64,000 nucleotides of DNA from Leuconostocaceae bacterium ESL0958 (GCA_029433265.1 JAQTHT010000003.1:23168-87167); one strand, 5' to 3'; shown: positions 1 through 9,631, counted from the first letter of the stretch. Numbers and translations are program-made. Notes: generated by a model not told the origin, from the letters alone.

Positions 1-208
<208 letters not shown>

Positions 209-215
209 TTAGCTA

Positions 216-2297
216 CTAAAAGAGATCTAAGTTTTCGTACTGGTCGCTAGCAGCAGGGTGATCCCCCTGGTCGTCATCGTGCGACTGCTGAGCCGGCTGA
301 TGGGGGTCCTGCCCTGCCTTGACCTGTTCAAAGACCTGGGCATTGTCGCCGTCGCCTTCGACCTTGTCTAAAATGGAACCCTCTTCCTCTAGCGTGAACT
401 GTACATTTTGTTCAATCCAAGTTCGCCGGGGATCCACCTTGTCGCCCATAAGCGTCGTCACTCGTTTTTCAGCAAGGAGCGCATCATCAATTTTGACCCG
501 AATGAGGGTTCTAGAGGTCGGATCCATGGTCGTTTCCCAGAGCAGGCCGGCATTCATTTCCCCTAAGCCCTTGAAACGAGTCAATTCGTACTTCATCTTG
601 GCCTGGGCCGTCAGAGTGGTCAATTCATCATTGGTCCAAGCAAACTGGTCCGCCTGCTTGCCCCGGTACTTAATGCGGTAGAGCGGCGGCAGGGCGATGT
701 AGACCCGGCCCGCTTCGATTAGTGGGCGCATGTACTTATAAAAGAAGGTCAGCAAGAGCGTCTGAATATGGGCCCCATCGTCATCGGCATCGGTCATCAA
801 AATCACCTTGTCAAAGGCAGCGTTGGCCAACTTAAAGTCCGGCCCAACGCCGGCGCCAATGGCGTAAATCAAGGTGGCGATTTCTTCATTTTTCATGATG
901 TCCGCCAATTTGGCCTTCTGGGTGTTCAAGACCTTCCCCCGCAAAGGCAAAATCGCCTGAAACTTGCGGTCCCGGCCCTGCTTGGCAGAACCACCGGCGG
1001 AGTCCCCCTCGACCAAAAAGAGTTCGTTTTTGTCGGCATTTTTCGACTGGGCCGGCGCCAACTTTCCAGAAAGCAGGCGGTCCCGCTTTCCCTTAGTCTT
1101 GCCGGTCCGGGATTCCTCCCGCGCCTTGCGGGCCGCTTCCCGGGCTTCCCGGGCACGCAAAGCCTTGCGAACGATTTTTTGACCAAAATCCCCGTTCTCT
1201 AAGAGGAAACGGGATAGGGTTTCGTTGACCACCGCATCGACGGCTCCCCGGGCTTCTGTGGTGCCCAATTTATCCTTGGTCTGTCCTTCGAATTGCAGCA
1301 GTTCTTCGGGCACCCGCAGGGAAATCACGGCAGATAGCCCTTCTCGAACGTCGGACCCTTCCAAATTCTTGTCCTTATCCTTTAGCAGTTTGGTCCGCCG
1401 TGCATATTCGTTAAAAGCCTTGGTCCAGGCGGAGCGGAAGCCCATTTCATGCGTACCGCCATCCTGAGTCCGGACATTGTTGACGAAGGACAGGAGGGTT
1501 TCCGAATAACCGTCATTGTACTGGGCAGCCACATCCACAACAATCCCGTCCTGTTGGCCTTCAAAAGTCATCGTCGGTCCGAGGGCTTCCTTCTCTTCAT
1601 TCAAAAACTCAACGAAGGAAGTCAGGCCGTGGTCATAATGGTAGTTTTCCACCCGGTTCGGCTCTACCCGCTCATCCGTCAGGGTAAATTGGACCCCAGA
1701 CATCAGGAAGGCGGCCTCCCGCAGGCGTTCCGCTAGGGTGTCAAAGTGAAAGACCGTGGCGGAAAAAATGCTGGGATCCGGTTTAAACGTGACGGTCGTG
1801 CCCGTTTTGGCTTTGGTGCTTCCTTGGTCAACCAAGGTGCCCACCGGCTGCCCCCCTTTTTCAAAGCGTTCTACAAAGCGGTGGCCATCGCGGACAATGT
1901 CGACGGTCAACGACTCTGACAGTGCATTGACAACGGAAGAACCGACGCCGTGCAATCCGCCGGAAGTTGAATAACCGCCCTGGCCGAACTTACCGCCGGC
2001 ATGGAGCACGGTCAGAATAACCTCTGGCGTCGGCTTGCCCGAAGCGTGCATGGCCACCGGCATCCCCCGGCCGTAGTCTTGGACCGTGATGGCATTATTT
2101 TCATGAATGGTAACCTTAATTTCATCACCATAGCCGCCCAGCGCCTCATCGACCGCGTTATCGACGATTTCATAGACCAGGTGGTGAAGGCCGCGACCAT
2201 CGGTGGAACCAATGTACATGCCGGGCCGCTTCCGGACTGCTTCCAAGCCTTCCAAAATTTTAATTGAATCTGAATCGTAATGTGTTTGCTTTGGCAC
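216..2297 (-). CDS. parE: DNA topoisomerase IV subunit B (ParE)
   Basis: This is a 693-residue type IIA topoisomerase ATPase subunit. The GHKL ATPase region carries EIVDNAVDEAL near residue 45 and GGLHGVGSSVVNALS further on. The TOPRIM region carries LVEGDSAGGSA near 430 and MTDADDDGAH near 502, the Mg-binding acidic cluster. GyrB and ParE look alike; ParE is chosen because ParC follows immediately. The start is GTG at 2297, supported by AAGGAC nine bases upstream. The last ~40 residues (after the conserved core near 650) form an acidic, Q/H/D-rich tail ending ENLDLF, which is not part of the usual fold. A strong promoter lies at 2363-2391. Confidence 0.95.
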   Translation of the reverse strand: MPKQTHYDSDSIKILEGLEAVRKRPGMYIGSTDGRGLHHLVYEIVDNAVDEALGGYGDEIKVTIHENNAITVQDYGRGMPVAMHASGKPTPEVILTVLHAGGKFGQGGYSTSGGLHGVGSSVVNALSESLTVDIVRDGHRFVERFEKGGQPVGTLVDQGSTKAKTGTTVTFKPDPSIFSATVFHFDTLAERLREAAFLMSGVQFTLTDERVEPNRVENYHYDHGLTSFVEFLNEEKEALGPTMTFEGQQDGIVVDVAAQYNDGYSETLLSFVNNVRTQDGGTHEMGFRSAWTKAFNEYARRTKLLKDKDKNLEGSDVREGLSAVISLRVPEELLQFEGQTKDKLGTTEARGAVDAVVNETLSRFLLENGDFGQKIVRKALRAREAREAARKAREESRTGKTKGKRDRLLSGKLAPAQSKNADKNELFLVEGDSAGGSAKQGRDRKFQAILPLRGKVLNTQKAKLADIMKNEEIATLIYAIGAGVGPDFKLANAAFDKVILMTDADDDGAHIQTLLLTFFYKYMRPLIEAGRVYIALPPLYRIKYRGKQADQFAWTNDELTTLTAQAKMKYELTRFKGLGEMNAGLLWETTMDPTSRTLIRVKIDDALLAEKRVTTLMGDKVDPRRTWIEQNVQFTLEEEGSILDKVEGDGDNAQVFEQVKAGQDPHQPAQQSHDDDQGDHPAASDQYENLDLF

Positions 2298-2362
2298 GAT
2301 TTTTGTCCTTATATCATGATTTTTTTATACAGTTGTTGGCCAATTCCGGCGCAATCTACTTT

Positions 2363-2391
2363 ATCATAGTTGAAATTCCAAAAACTGACAA
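2363..2391 (-). promoter_or_regulatory. Sigma-A promoter for parE-parC
   Basis: On the minus strand TTGTCA (2386-2391) and TATGAT (2363-2368) are separated by exactly 17 bases. Each box matches the consensus at five of six positions. Transcription would begin near 2355, leaving a leader of about 58 bases before the GTG of parE. No other promoter of this quality is seen upstream of the gene. Confidence 0.7.
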
Positions 2392-2464
2392 TAGAAAAAG
2401 CCGGGCCTAGTAAAAAAAGCGCGCTGTGATAGAATAAATAGTGCATTTTAAAGGAGATTTTAAC

Positions 2465-3079
2465 ATGAGTCAACTCATTCTGATGATTGGGCTGTCCTAC
2501 TTACTGGGCGCCCTCATGCCTGGCTACTGGCTGGGCAAATATGTCTACCATAAGAATATTCAAAATGAAGGGTCGGGAAACATCGGCACTAGTAATGCTT
2601 TCCGAATTCTAGGCCCCGTCCCGGGCGTCATCGTGATGATCCTGGATATTCTCAAGGGATCGGCTGCCGCCGCACTCCCATGGCTCTTTCATAGCAATGC
2701 CAATGCCATGTTAATCGGTCTGGCCGCAATCGTTGGCCACACCTATTCGATTTTCTTACATTTTAAGGGGGGCAAAGCCGTAGCGACTTCCGTTGGCGTG
2801 GTGGCTGTCTATAACTTCCCGGTATTCTTAGTGGCCTGGCTGGCTTTTTTACTCGGTCTCTTCCTCTTTTCCCGTGTATCGATTGCCTCCATGGCAGGCT
2901 TTCTCTTCGCCAGCCTATGGTGCTTACTGGTAGCCAAGGATCCCATTTTATCCGTCATTGCCGTGGTGCTGACGATTTTCGTCTTTTACCGACACCGCAG
3001 TAACATCCAACGGATCCTAGCGGGAACGGAAGCAACCATTCCCTTTGGCTGCTACTACTGGGCCAAGCATAAGTCTTAA
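2465..3079 (+). CDS. plsY: Acyl-phosphate:glycerol-3-phosphate acyltransferase PlsY
   Basis: PlsY is the membrane enzyme that transfers an acyl group from acyl-phosphate to glycerol 3-phosphate, the first step of phospholipid synthesis. The 204-residue product has several hydrophobic segments and the family motifs GSGNIGTSNAFRILG near residue 38, a GHTYSIFLHFKGGKAVATS block near 100 (second conserved loop), and a late loop near the C-terminus. A GTG at 2441 is in frame, but the ATG at 2465 is preferred because AAAGGAG sits eight bases before it. The gene is single, divergent from parE, and ends at a strong bidirectional terminator. Confidence 0.95.
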   Translation: MSQLILMIGLSYLLGALMPGYWLGKYVYHKNIQNEGSGNIGTSNAFRILGPVPGVIVMILDILKGSAAAALPWLFHSNANAMLIGLAAIVGHTYSIFLHFKGGKAVATSVGVVAVYNFPVFLVAWLAFLLGLFLFSRVSIASMAGFLFASLWCLLVAKDPILSVIAVVLTIFVFYRHRSNIQRILAGTEATIPFGCYYWAKHKS

Positions 3080-3097
3080 ACTAGGTGACACATAAAT

Positions 3098-3140
3098 AAA
3101 AACACTGCCTGTTCTCCATTTAGAACAGGCAGTGTTTTTT
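3098..3140. terminator. Bidirectional intrinsic terminator between plsY and rel
   Basis: An 18-bp inverted repeat with left arm at 3098-3115 and right arm at 3122-3139 (core CACTGCCTGTTCT) encloses a six-base loop. A-runs and T-runs flank the stem, so it can stop transcription from both plsY (plus) and the converging rel gene (minus). Confidence 0.9.
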
Positions 3141-3142
3141 GT

Positions 3143-5374
3143 TTAATGAAAGACATGTTTGGCATCGTAGACCAGGCGATCCGCATGAAGGGCATCTAAA
3201 ATGCCGTTCAGCTGGGCCAGGTTATGCACGCCGATGGAAGCTTGCACTTGAACCATGCCCCCCTTGGTCACGTGACCGTTAATTTCTTTGATAAAGCGCG
3301 TTTTGGCATTCAGTAACTTCAAAAGAGAGTTCAGTACTCCTGGTTCATTTTCCGCATGAATGACAAGGTCAGCGGTATAGTCATAGCGCAGGCCCTTTTC
3401 ATCGGCCCAGGCAACTTCTACCAGCCGCTGGCCCTCTTGCTGGGCCGCATGAATGTTCGGGCAGTCGAAGCGATGAACTGCCACGCCCCGACCATGGGTA
3501 ATGTAGCCCGTCACCGAATCGCCCGGCACCGGCGTACAGCACTTAGACAGGCGGACCAGTAGGTTATCCACCCCCGCAATGACCACATCCTTGGGCTGCT
3601 GCTGTTGCCGACTAGGCTGCGGCCCCTGGCTAATGGCCTGGCCTTCTTCGAGCATTCTTTTCTGTAAATCAGCTGCTGCTCGTTCTTCCTTCTGGCGACG
3701 AACCTCTTTCGTCAGTTCTTTGAAGACGGTCTGCCGCGAGAGATCGCCATAGCCGACTGCCGCCAACAAATCATCCCGACTGCCAATATTGACGGCAGTC
3801 GCCACCTGCTGGAGCTGGTCATCCGTCATAAAGTCGGCGGGCGTGTAACCTGCATCGGAAAGTTCCTTGGCGACGGTTTCATAGCCATCTTGGATGTTGT
3901 CCTGCCGGTCGAGCTTTTTTAGGTACTGCTTGATACGGTGCCGCGCTCTTCTAGAAAAGACGAGATCCAACCAATCCCGGGAAGGCCGGGCGTTGGGACT
4001 GGTGAGAATCTCTAAGATATCACCGTTTTGAATTTGATAGTCCAAAGGCACAATTCGGCCATTGGCCTTAGCCCCCGTGGTATGGATCCCCACCTTGGAA
4101 TGAATGGCGAAGGCCATATCGAGCGGCCCCGCGCCCTTGGGCAGCTCGTAAACATCCCCAGCGGGTGAAAAAGCGTAGACCCGGTCGACGAAGAGGTCCT
4201 TTTGAACGGACTCCATAAAGTCCCTGGCATCGGTCGCTGATTCTTGTAACTCCAGAATTCCCTGAATGATGTTCAGCGTCCGTTCATCTTGGTCTCGTAC
4301 ATCGGCCTCCTGTTCGGAACCTTTATTTTGCTTATAGGCCCAATGGGCAGCGACCCCATACTCGGCCACCTGGTGCATTTCGTGTGTCCGAATTTGAACT
4401 TCCAGTGGTCGCCCAGCAGGCCCGAGGACCGTTGTGTGCAGTGACTGATAGCCGTTTGGCTTGGGCAGTGCAATGTAGTCCTTAAAGCGACCAGGAATGG
4501 GGGTCCAACGGGCATGAATGGCCCCTAAAACGGCATAAGTGTCCGGAATCGAGTCGGTCAAGACCCGTACTGCAGACAAATCATAAATCTCGTCAAAGGA
4601 CTTGTGCTTATCCACTAACTTACGGTAGATGGAATAAATGTGCTTGGGCCGGCCGTAAACCGTCACGTTGGCTAAGTGCAGGTCTGCCACACTCTCATCA
4701 ATCAAGTCCACTGCCTCTTGAATGACTGCCAAGCGCTCTGTCCGCTTCATCGACATCAAAGAAGCAATCCGGTGATAGGCATCTGGCTCCAAGTAAGACA
4801 GGGACAGGTCTTCTAGCTCCCATTTAATAGCCGAAATTCCCAAGCGATCAGCCAGGGGGGCGTAAATGGACAGCGTTTCATTGGCAATGCGGCGCTGCTT
4901 CTCCGGGCGCAGGGAACCCAGGGTCCGCATGTTGTGCAGGCGGTCCGCCAACTTAACGATGATGACCCGAATGTCCTTAGCCATGGCTAGGAGCAGTTTC
5001 CGGTGGTTTTCGGCCAATTGTACTTGGCTGTCCTCGTACTTGATTTTTGAAATTTTCGTCACACCATCGACGATTCGACCGACGGCAGGACCAAATTGTG
5101 CCACCAACGTTGGTAGTTCGACGGGCGTGTCCTCAATGATGTCATGTAAAAAGCCAGCAATCAGCGTTGGGGCGTCCATTTTGATTTCAGCTAAAATCCC
5201 AGCTACCTGGATAGGATGAATGATGTAGGGCTGACCCGACTTCCGCCGTTGGTCAGCATGCCAGTCTGCTGCTAATTGATAGGCCGCGCGAACCTGGGCC
5301 ACCTGGTCGGCTGGTAAGTAAGTCGCCACCATCTCCAGAACTTCATCAGCCTGATATTCTTTATACTTGGTCAT
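3143..5374 (-). CDS. relA: Bifunctional (p)ppGpp synthetase/hydrolase Rel
   Basis: This is the long RelA/SpoT homologue (743 residues from the ATG at 5374). The HD hydrolase domain shows HDIIEDTPV near residue 78. The synthetase domain shows GRFKDYIALPKPNGYQSLHT near 296, including the RxKD motif typical of bifunctional enzymes. A TGS domain begins near residue 400 and an ACT domain ends the protein. The enzyme makes and degrades the alarmone (p)ppGpp on ribosomes during starvation. An upstream in-frame ATG at 5428 exists, but GAGGAG lies nine bases before the 5374 ATG, so the shorter form is chosen. The gene has its own promoter at 5446-5474. Confidence 0.95.
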   Translation of the reverse strand: MTKYKEYQADEVLEMVATYLPADQVAQVRAAYQLAADWHADQRRKSGQPYIIHPIQVAGILAEIKMDAPTLIAGFLHDIIEDTPVELPTLVAQFGPAVGRIVDGVTKISKIKYEDSQVQLAENHRKLLLAMAKDIRVIIVKLADRLHNMRTLGSLRPEKQRRIANETLSIYAPLADRLGISAIKWELEDLSLSYLEPDAYHRIASLMSMKRTERLAVIQEAVDLIDESVADLHLANVTVYGRPKHIYSIYRKLVDKHKSFDEIYDLSAVRVLTDSIPDTYAVLGAIHARWTPIPGRFKDYIALPKPNGYQSLHTTVLGPAGRPLEVQIRTHEMHQVAEYGVAAHWAYKQNKGSEQEADVRDQDERTLNIIQGILELQESATDARDFMESVQKDLFVDRVYAFSPAGDVYELPKGAGPLDMAFAIHSKVGIHTTGAKANGRIVPLDYQIQNGDILEILTSPNARPSRDWLDLVFSRRARHRIKQYLKKLDRQDNIQDGYETVAKELSDAGYTPADFMTDDQLQQVATAVNIGSRDDLLAAVGYGDLSRQTVFKELTKEVRRQKEERAAADLQKRMLEEGQAISQGPQPSRQQQQPKDVVIAGVDNLLVRLSKCCTPVPGDSVTGYITHGRGVAVHRFDCPNIHAAQQEGQRLVEVAWADEKGLRYDYTADLVIHAENEPGVLNSLLKLLNAKTRFIKEINGHVTKGGMVQVQASIGVHNLAQLNGILDALHADRLVYDAKHVFH

Positions 5375-5445
5375 GCAAGCGCTCCTCACAGCAGGATTTT
5401 CGCTGGCAGAAAAGACTGCGGCCAGCAAAGGGAAAGTTATTTCTT

Positions 5446-5474
5446 ATTATAGGGGAAAGGTAATAGCGCAACAA
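5446..5474 (-). promoter_or_regulatory. Sigma-A promoter for rel
   Basis: On the minus strand TTGTTG (5469-5474) and a perfect TATAAT (5446-5451) are 17 bases apart. Predicted transcription starts near 5439, about 65 bases before the rel start codon. The element lies in the divergent gap with the exporter gene. Confidence 0.7.
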
Positions 5475-5563
5475 GCTTTTTCCCCCGCTCTTTCGTGCAA
5501 AAAAAAGAAAAAAGCAGTAGAATGTTGCAATAGTAGTTTTAATTTTCGGAGGTCAACAAACAT

Positions 5564-6784
5564 ATGAATATTTTGAAGCAAGACGGTGAAGGCGATAATT
5601 GGCGCCGGAACGTTTGGGTTGTTTGGCTCGCCGTCTTTATGGCGGGCGTGGCCTTTTCCGAAGTCATGCCCTTCCTGTCCTTGTATATCGACACACTGGG
5701 CCATTTTAGCCGCTCAGAATTGACCTTTTATTCAGGTGCTGCTTTTGCCATCACCTTCTTGGTGTCAGCGATTGTTTCCCCCTTCTGGGGTAAACTAGCA
5801 GACCTGAAGGGCCGGAAAATCATGATGCTCCGAGCCGCCCTCGGCTTGGCTATCGTCATGTTTCTGATTGGTTACTGTCAAAACGTTTGGCAGCTGCTCT
5901 TTTTACGGGCGGTTTCTGGGGCACTGGGCGGCTTCATTTCCAATGCCAACGCCTTGATTGCTACCCAGACACCCAAGGAAAATGTCGGTCGGGCCCTCGG
6001 CATTGTCGTGACTGGCTTTACGGGGGGGTCGCTAGTCGGTCCCCTTTTCGGGGGGACACTCGCTTCCTTTACGTCTTACCGGACTGTCTTTCAAATCACC
6101 GGCTTGATTTTACTGGTCGTATTTGTCTTTATTTACTTTTTCATTACTGAAAAAAAGGTAGCTGCACCCGATCCCGACCAGGAGAAGGCACCCGGCCACA
6201 GCTGGAAAACGATGGCCAATAAGAAGTTGCTCATCAGCCTATTCGTGACCACCATGCTGGTCCAGGCCGTCAATATGTCCATCAATCCCATCGTCTCCCT
6301 TTTCGTGAAGGAAGTCCTTCATAACCGAGGCAATGTGACCCTAATTGCTGGGATTGTAGCAGCCATGCCAGGGCTGGCAACCATGCTCTTTGCGCCTAGC
6401 TTTGGCCGTTTAGGCGATCGCTTCGGCACCAGTAAAATGATTTCGATTGGTTTCGCACTGGCCATCCTCGCCTTTGTGCCAACCGCTTTTGTCACCACTG
6501 TGCCCCTGTTGATTTTCTTCCGCTTCGCCATTGGGGTGGCCGATGCTACCCTTTTGCCGGCCATCCAAACACTGCTCTCCCGCCATGCCGGAGAAGGTAT
6601 GGTTTCCCGGGTATTCTCCTATAACCAGTCCTTTCAATCCATGGGCTCTGTGATTGGCCCCATGCTGGGGACGCTGGTTGCCACACTCTTTGATTACCGG
6701 GCTATCTTTATTTGCTCAGCCCTCATCATGGCCATCAACGGCTCACTCTTTTATTTCAACGTTCACCGAAAAATCAAACAGTGA
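5564..6784 (+). CDS. MFS multidrug efflux transporter, PmrA-like
   Basis: This 406-residue polytopic protein has about 12 hydrophobic segments and the DHA1-family signature between TM2 and TM3, GKLADLKGRKIMMLRAA. A second-half copy of that loop reads GRLGDRFGTSKM. The TM5 antiporter motif C region reads GFTGGSLVGPLFGG. The opening, with SEVMPFLSLYI in TM1, resembles the pneumococcal efflux pump PmrA and its lactic relatives. It probably exports drugs by proton antiport; the substrate cannot be read from sequence. GGAGGT stands upstream of the ATG, and the gene ends at a bidirectional terminator. Confidence 0.85.
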   Translation: MNILKQDGEGDNWRRNVWVVWLAVFMAGVAFSEVMPFLSLYIDTLGHFSRSELTFYSGAAFAITFLVSAIVSPFWGKLADLKGRKIMMLRAALGLAIVMFLIGYCQNVWQLLFLRAVSGALGGFISNANALIATQTPKENVGRALGIVVTGFTGGSLVGPLFGGTLASFTSYRTVFQITGLILLVVFVFIYFFITEKKVAAPDPDQEKAPGHSWKTMANKKLLISLFVTTMLVQAVNMSINPIVSLFVKEVLHNRGNVTLIAGIVAAMPGLATMLFAPSFGRLGDRFGTSKMISIGFALAILAFVPTAFVTTVPLLIFFRFAIGVADATLLPAIQTLLSRHAGEGMVSRVFSYNQSFQSMGSVIGPMLGTLVATLFDYRAIFICSALIMAINGSLFYFNVHRKIKQ

Positions 6785-6827
6785 AAAAGGTTGCCTGTTC
6801 AACAATGAACAGGCAACCTTTTATTTT
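6785..6827. terminator. Bidirectional intrinsic terminator
   Basis: A 17-bp perfect inverted repeat (arms 6785-6801 and 6806-6822, core GGTTGCCTGTTCA) with a four-base loop is followed by T-rich sequence. It serves the exporter on the plus strand and the operon ending at 6821 on the minus strand. Confidence 0.88.
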
Positions 6828-7108
6828 GTATCTGATTGCGGCAATGGCATCGTTTCTTTCGTAAAACGGCCCAGTGGTTGATAATCGTGCCGATCCTTAA
6901 ATTTTAATGGATGCTCGGCCAAAATCACCAAGCGCATCTTTTTTTCGGTCAGTGCAATCTGCCCGGGCCCCTGAAAGCGACCTTTGGTATGTTTCCCAAT
7001 CCGCCACTGATGAACGGCTGCTTGGGGCAAGGGTTGATACTGACCGGGCCCAATTTCCGCTACCGGCAAGCAGTCATAGTAAGCGGTGTGATAAGTTGAC
7101 TGTCCCAT
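6821..7108 (-). CDS. Small protein of unknown function, last gene of the pyrR-carAB operon
   Basis: I do not recognise this 95-residue protein. It starts MGQSTYHTAYYDCLPVAEIG and is rich in Q, P, H and K, with no membrane segment or known motif. It is probably real: the ATG at 7108 lies three bases after the carB stop, with AGGAGG inside the carB end at good spacing, and the frame finishes at the shared terminator. Its position makes it a co-expressed partner of the altered CarA/CarB pair. No transfer signs are visible. Confidence 0.7.
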   Translation of the reverse strand: MGQSTYHTAYYDCLPVAEIGPGQYQPLPQAAVHQWRIGKHTKGRFQGPGQIALTEKKMRLVILAEHPLKFKDRHDYQPLGRFTKETMPLPQSDTK

Positions 7109-7111
7109 GCG

Positions 7112-9631
7112 CTAGTCCTCCTGTTCGAAGGCCACTAAACGCGGCCCCATCTCAAAGCGGGTCGCATCAATCACCTGGTCGGGTTGCAAATGCAAGGCAA
7201 AGTCCGAGCGACCGGCTACCATAGCCAAAGGCTTTTGTGGCATCGTTTGGGCTGCCAATAGCTGTTCTTGATCAGCTGGTGATAGTTGCCCCACTAGCGC
7301 CCGAATCAAATAGCGGACCAGCGGTAGGCCCAGCACCTTAGACAGGTAGGCTAAATGGCCGTAAGGCATCGGCCGAAGCCAGGCGTCCGTTGACAGATCT
7401 GGCATAGGGACCTGCTTCTGCCAAGCAAAGACTGGCCGCCGCCAGATAATTTGATAAAAACCAGGTTGCTGGGGCTGTAAATCAGCCAAAAAGTCCGCTG
7501 GAATGGTGTTCTTTAAGAGCCGCAGCTCTCCCTGTCTGTGCTGTGTCAGCGCCAACGGATAGGTTCGCTGTCCATCGTAAAAGAAACTCAAGTTAAATTC
7601 AGATTGATTGCTATCCGGTCCGTCTGGTTGATGCTTTTCCTTGGGCAGAACAAAGACCGTTTGGCCCAGTTTTTGCAGCGCATCAATCAATTTACGACGG
7701 TTTCCCGGCACCAAAATGGCCTGAGGGGCTTCCTGGTCAACAACAGCCATCACATCAGAAGTTTCCAATGGTTCCAAATACTGTTTGTCCGATAAATGCG
7801 GTAACAGCGAGGCATCCGCTGCCGAGTTATTGAGCACAATTGTCTGATAGTTCAACCGGCGGAGTTCAGCTAGCGCGACCGTGAGGACATAGCCGGCCGC
7901 CGCACCGTCCCCCATTCGAAAGGCGCCAGCACCCACAATCAATACCGACTGCTGCCCTAATTGGCTCGATTCATTTTCCGACTCAAAGGTTGCATAGTAC
8001 TGATGGGCATGTTCTGGAAATTCCCCTGCCGTTGGTTCCAAGGCCTTGTAGGTTGGCAAAATGTCCGCCAACTGTCCCTGGGCCCGAATTGTTTGAAAAT
8101 CTCGCTGCCAGAAGCGCGCAATCAAGCCGTCCGACAGGCCGGACTCTTTGCCGATTTGCAACATCTGCTGATTACCAGGGGCCGCTTCAATTTTTTGTTG
8201 GATGGCAATCAGACGCTGTAATTGATAAAAGTAAAATTCATCAATGTCCGTTAATTCGGATAGTTCATCCACCTCATAGCCCCGCCGCAGCGCTTCAATT
8301 AGCAGTAAGACCCGGTTATCCTGGGGATGAATCAACTGCTGAATCAGTTCGTCATCCGTCAGTCGGTCCATGAATTCCGGTGAAAAAGAACGGTTATTAA
8401 AATGGGCCGCCCGAATGGCCTTTTCCAAGGCCTCGATAAAGGTCCGGCCAAAGCCCAAAGCCGAGCCGACCGACTTTTGGATAGACCCTAGCTGTCGATT
8501 GACCGTTACACCAGCTGCCGCCAAATCCCCAAAAGAGAAGATGGGCAGTTTGACCGCAATATGATCCATCACGGGTTCCATCATCGCTAGTTTTTGATGG
8601 TAGGACTGAGGTAAAGTGACCGCGGTAATGGGCAAGCCCAGTGCCAGTTGCACGCCGACCAGCATGGCCGGATAGCCCGTTACCAGCGCTAAGCGGCTGG
8701 CCACCAAGTCTAAGTAAGGGGCCACCTTGATAATGTAGAGCGCATCCGTTTTTTCGTCAAAGGCAAACTGGACGTGTAAGAAGCCCTGCACGCCCAGCAC
8801 TTCGGCAGCGAGAAAGGCCTGGCTGCGCATTTCTTCCAAGACCCGGTCCGCCACCGTCAGGACGGGGGCAACGGACAGTGAATCCGAACTGTGGATGCCA
8901 ATGGGGTCCATGTCTTCGCTAGCCCCAATCTGCAAAGTATTGCCCCGTTGATCACGGGCGACCAATAAAGAAACCTCTTTCATGCCATTAATGGCCCGGG
9001 AAATCAGGACATCGTTGGTTAGCGACTGGGCCCGGACTTGTTCGATAGCTTGGTCAAAGTCATCCAGGCGGTCCACGATTCGCTGTGTATTGCCCACTTT
9101 AGGATGGTGGGCACGAATGACGAGTGGCAAGCCATAATCCCGCAAAAATTGATTAGCCTCGGCCGAAGAGCTCGCAGCTTCTGCCTCCAAAATGGGTAGT
9201 TCAGCTAGCGCCAACCGTTCCATCAGGGCCCGGCCGTCCCGGACATCCTGCACCGTTTGGACCGGTAAGCCCAGGGTTTCCGGTTGGAAGCCATTCCGTT
9301 CGTCCTGCCAATCGGACAGTACTTGCCCCCAAAGGCGGACGGCCCGCCGACCGCCAAAGACAGGGAGCACCGCCTCAATCCCTTCTTTTTGAATCAACGA
9401 CTGGACGGCGGTCACCGTCAGGGGTGCAATCACCGTCTCAGCTACTGTTGATTCCAAGGAAAGGGCGTAAGGATTATCGTCCAAGACATAGGGCTGGTAG
9501 CCCATCTTTTTCAACAGCGGAATCACCTGATAAATGGCGACATCGGTTTCCCCCTGGAGGCCAAAATCAGTTTCCCCGCCCCCAATCAAAAGAATTTTCT
9601 TGGCATTGGTTTTAGTTGGATTCTTGTACAT
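7112..9631 (-). CDS. carB: Short, active-site-degenerate carbamoyl-phosphate synthase large-subunit homologue
   Basis: At 839 residues this is over 200 shorter than ordinary CarB (about 1060). The N-terminal half is recognisable: a pre-ATP-grasp Rossmann part (KILLIGGGETDFG), an ATP-grasp domain (SEDMDPIGIHSSDSLSVAP, near 235), VKIPIF-type linker and IGRTF-like GFGRTFIEALEKAIRA, then the oligomerisation region to about 545. Residues 562-660 resemble only the Rossmann start of the second half (VLIVGAGAFRMGDGAAAGY). No second ATP-grasp domain follows; the last ~180 residues are unfamiliar. At the metal-binding site the usual E-M-N-P-R reads K-V-A-P-Y (near 300), and the glycine-rich ATP loop is replaced by RAHHPKVGNTQR near 175. 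The start overlaps carA by 20 bases, implying coupled translation. A normal synthetase activity is unlikely. Confidence 0.88.
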   Translation of the reverse strand: MYKNPTKTNAKKILLIGGGETDFGLQGETDVAIYQVIPLLKKMGYQPYVLDDNPYALSLESTVAETVIAPLTVTAVQSLIQKEGIEAVLPVFGGRRAVRLWGQVLSDWQDERNGFQPETLGLPVQTVQDVRDGRALMERLALAELPILEAEAASSSAEANQFLRDYGLPLVIRAHHPKVGNTQRIVDRLDDFDQAIEQVRAQSLTNDVLISRAINGMKEVSLLVARDQRGNTLQIGASEDMDPIGIHSSDSLSVAPVLTVADRVLEEMRSQAFLAAEVLGVQGFLHVQFAFDEKTDALYIIKVAPYLDLVASRLALVTGYPAMLVGVQLALGLPITAVTLPQSYHQKLAMMEPVMDHIAVKLPIFSFGDLAAAGVTVNRQLGSIQKSVGSALGFGRTFIEALEKAIRAAHFNNRSFSPEFMDRLTDDELIQQLIHPQDNRVLLLIEALRRGYEVDELSELTDIDEFYFYQLQRLIAIQQKIEAAPGNQQMLQIGKESGLSDGLIARFWQRDFQTIRAQGQLADILPTYKALEPTAGEFPEHAHQYYATFESENESSQLGQQSVLIVGAGAFRMGDGAAAGYVLTVALAELRRLNYQTIVLNNSAADASLLPHLSDKQYLEPLETSDVMAVVDQEAPQAILVPGNRRKLIDALQKLGQTVFVLPKEKHQPDGPDSNQSEFNLSFFYDGQRTYPLALTQHRQGELRLLKNTIPADFLADLQPQQPGFYQIIWRRPVFAWQKQVPMPDLSTDAWLRPMPYGHLAYLSKVLGLPLVRYLIRALVGQLSPADQEQLLAAQTMPQKPLAMVAGRSDFALHLQPDQVIDATRFEMGPRLVAFEQED

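Noticed and set aside
768..1202. Long plus-strand frame inside parE
   Set aside because: It is antisense to conserved parE sequence and has no ribosome site or recognisable protein.
2430..2435. TAGAAT as a plsY promoter -10
   Set aside because: No acceptable -35 lies at 16-18 bases and no extended -10 is present, so support is too weak to list as a feature.
7112..9631. A frameshift or assembly error as the cause of the short carB
   Set aside because: The sequence after the last CarB-like segment stays in one open frame, ends within an operon, and downstream DNA shows no lost second ATP-grasp half in any frame that I could recognise.
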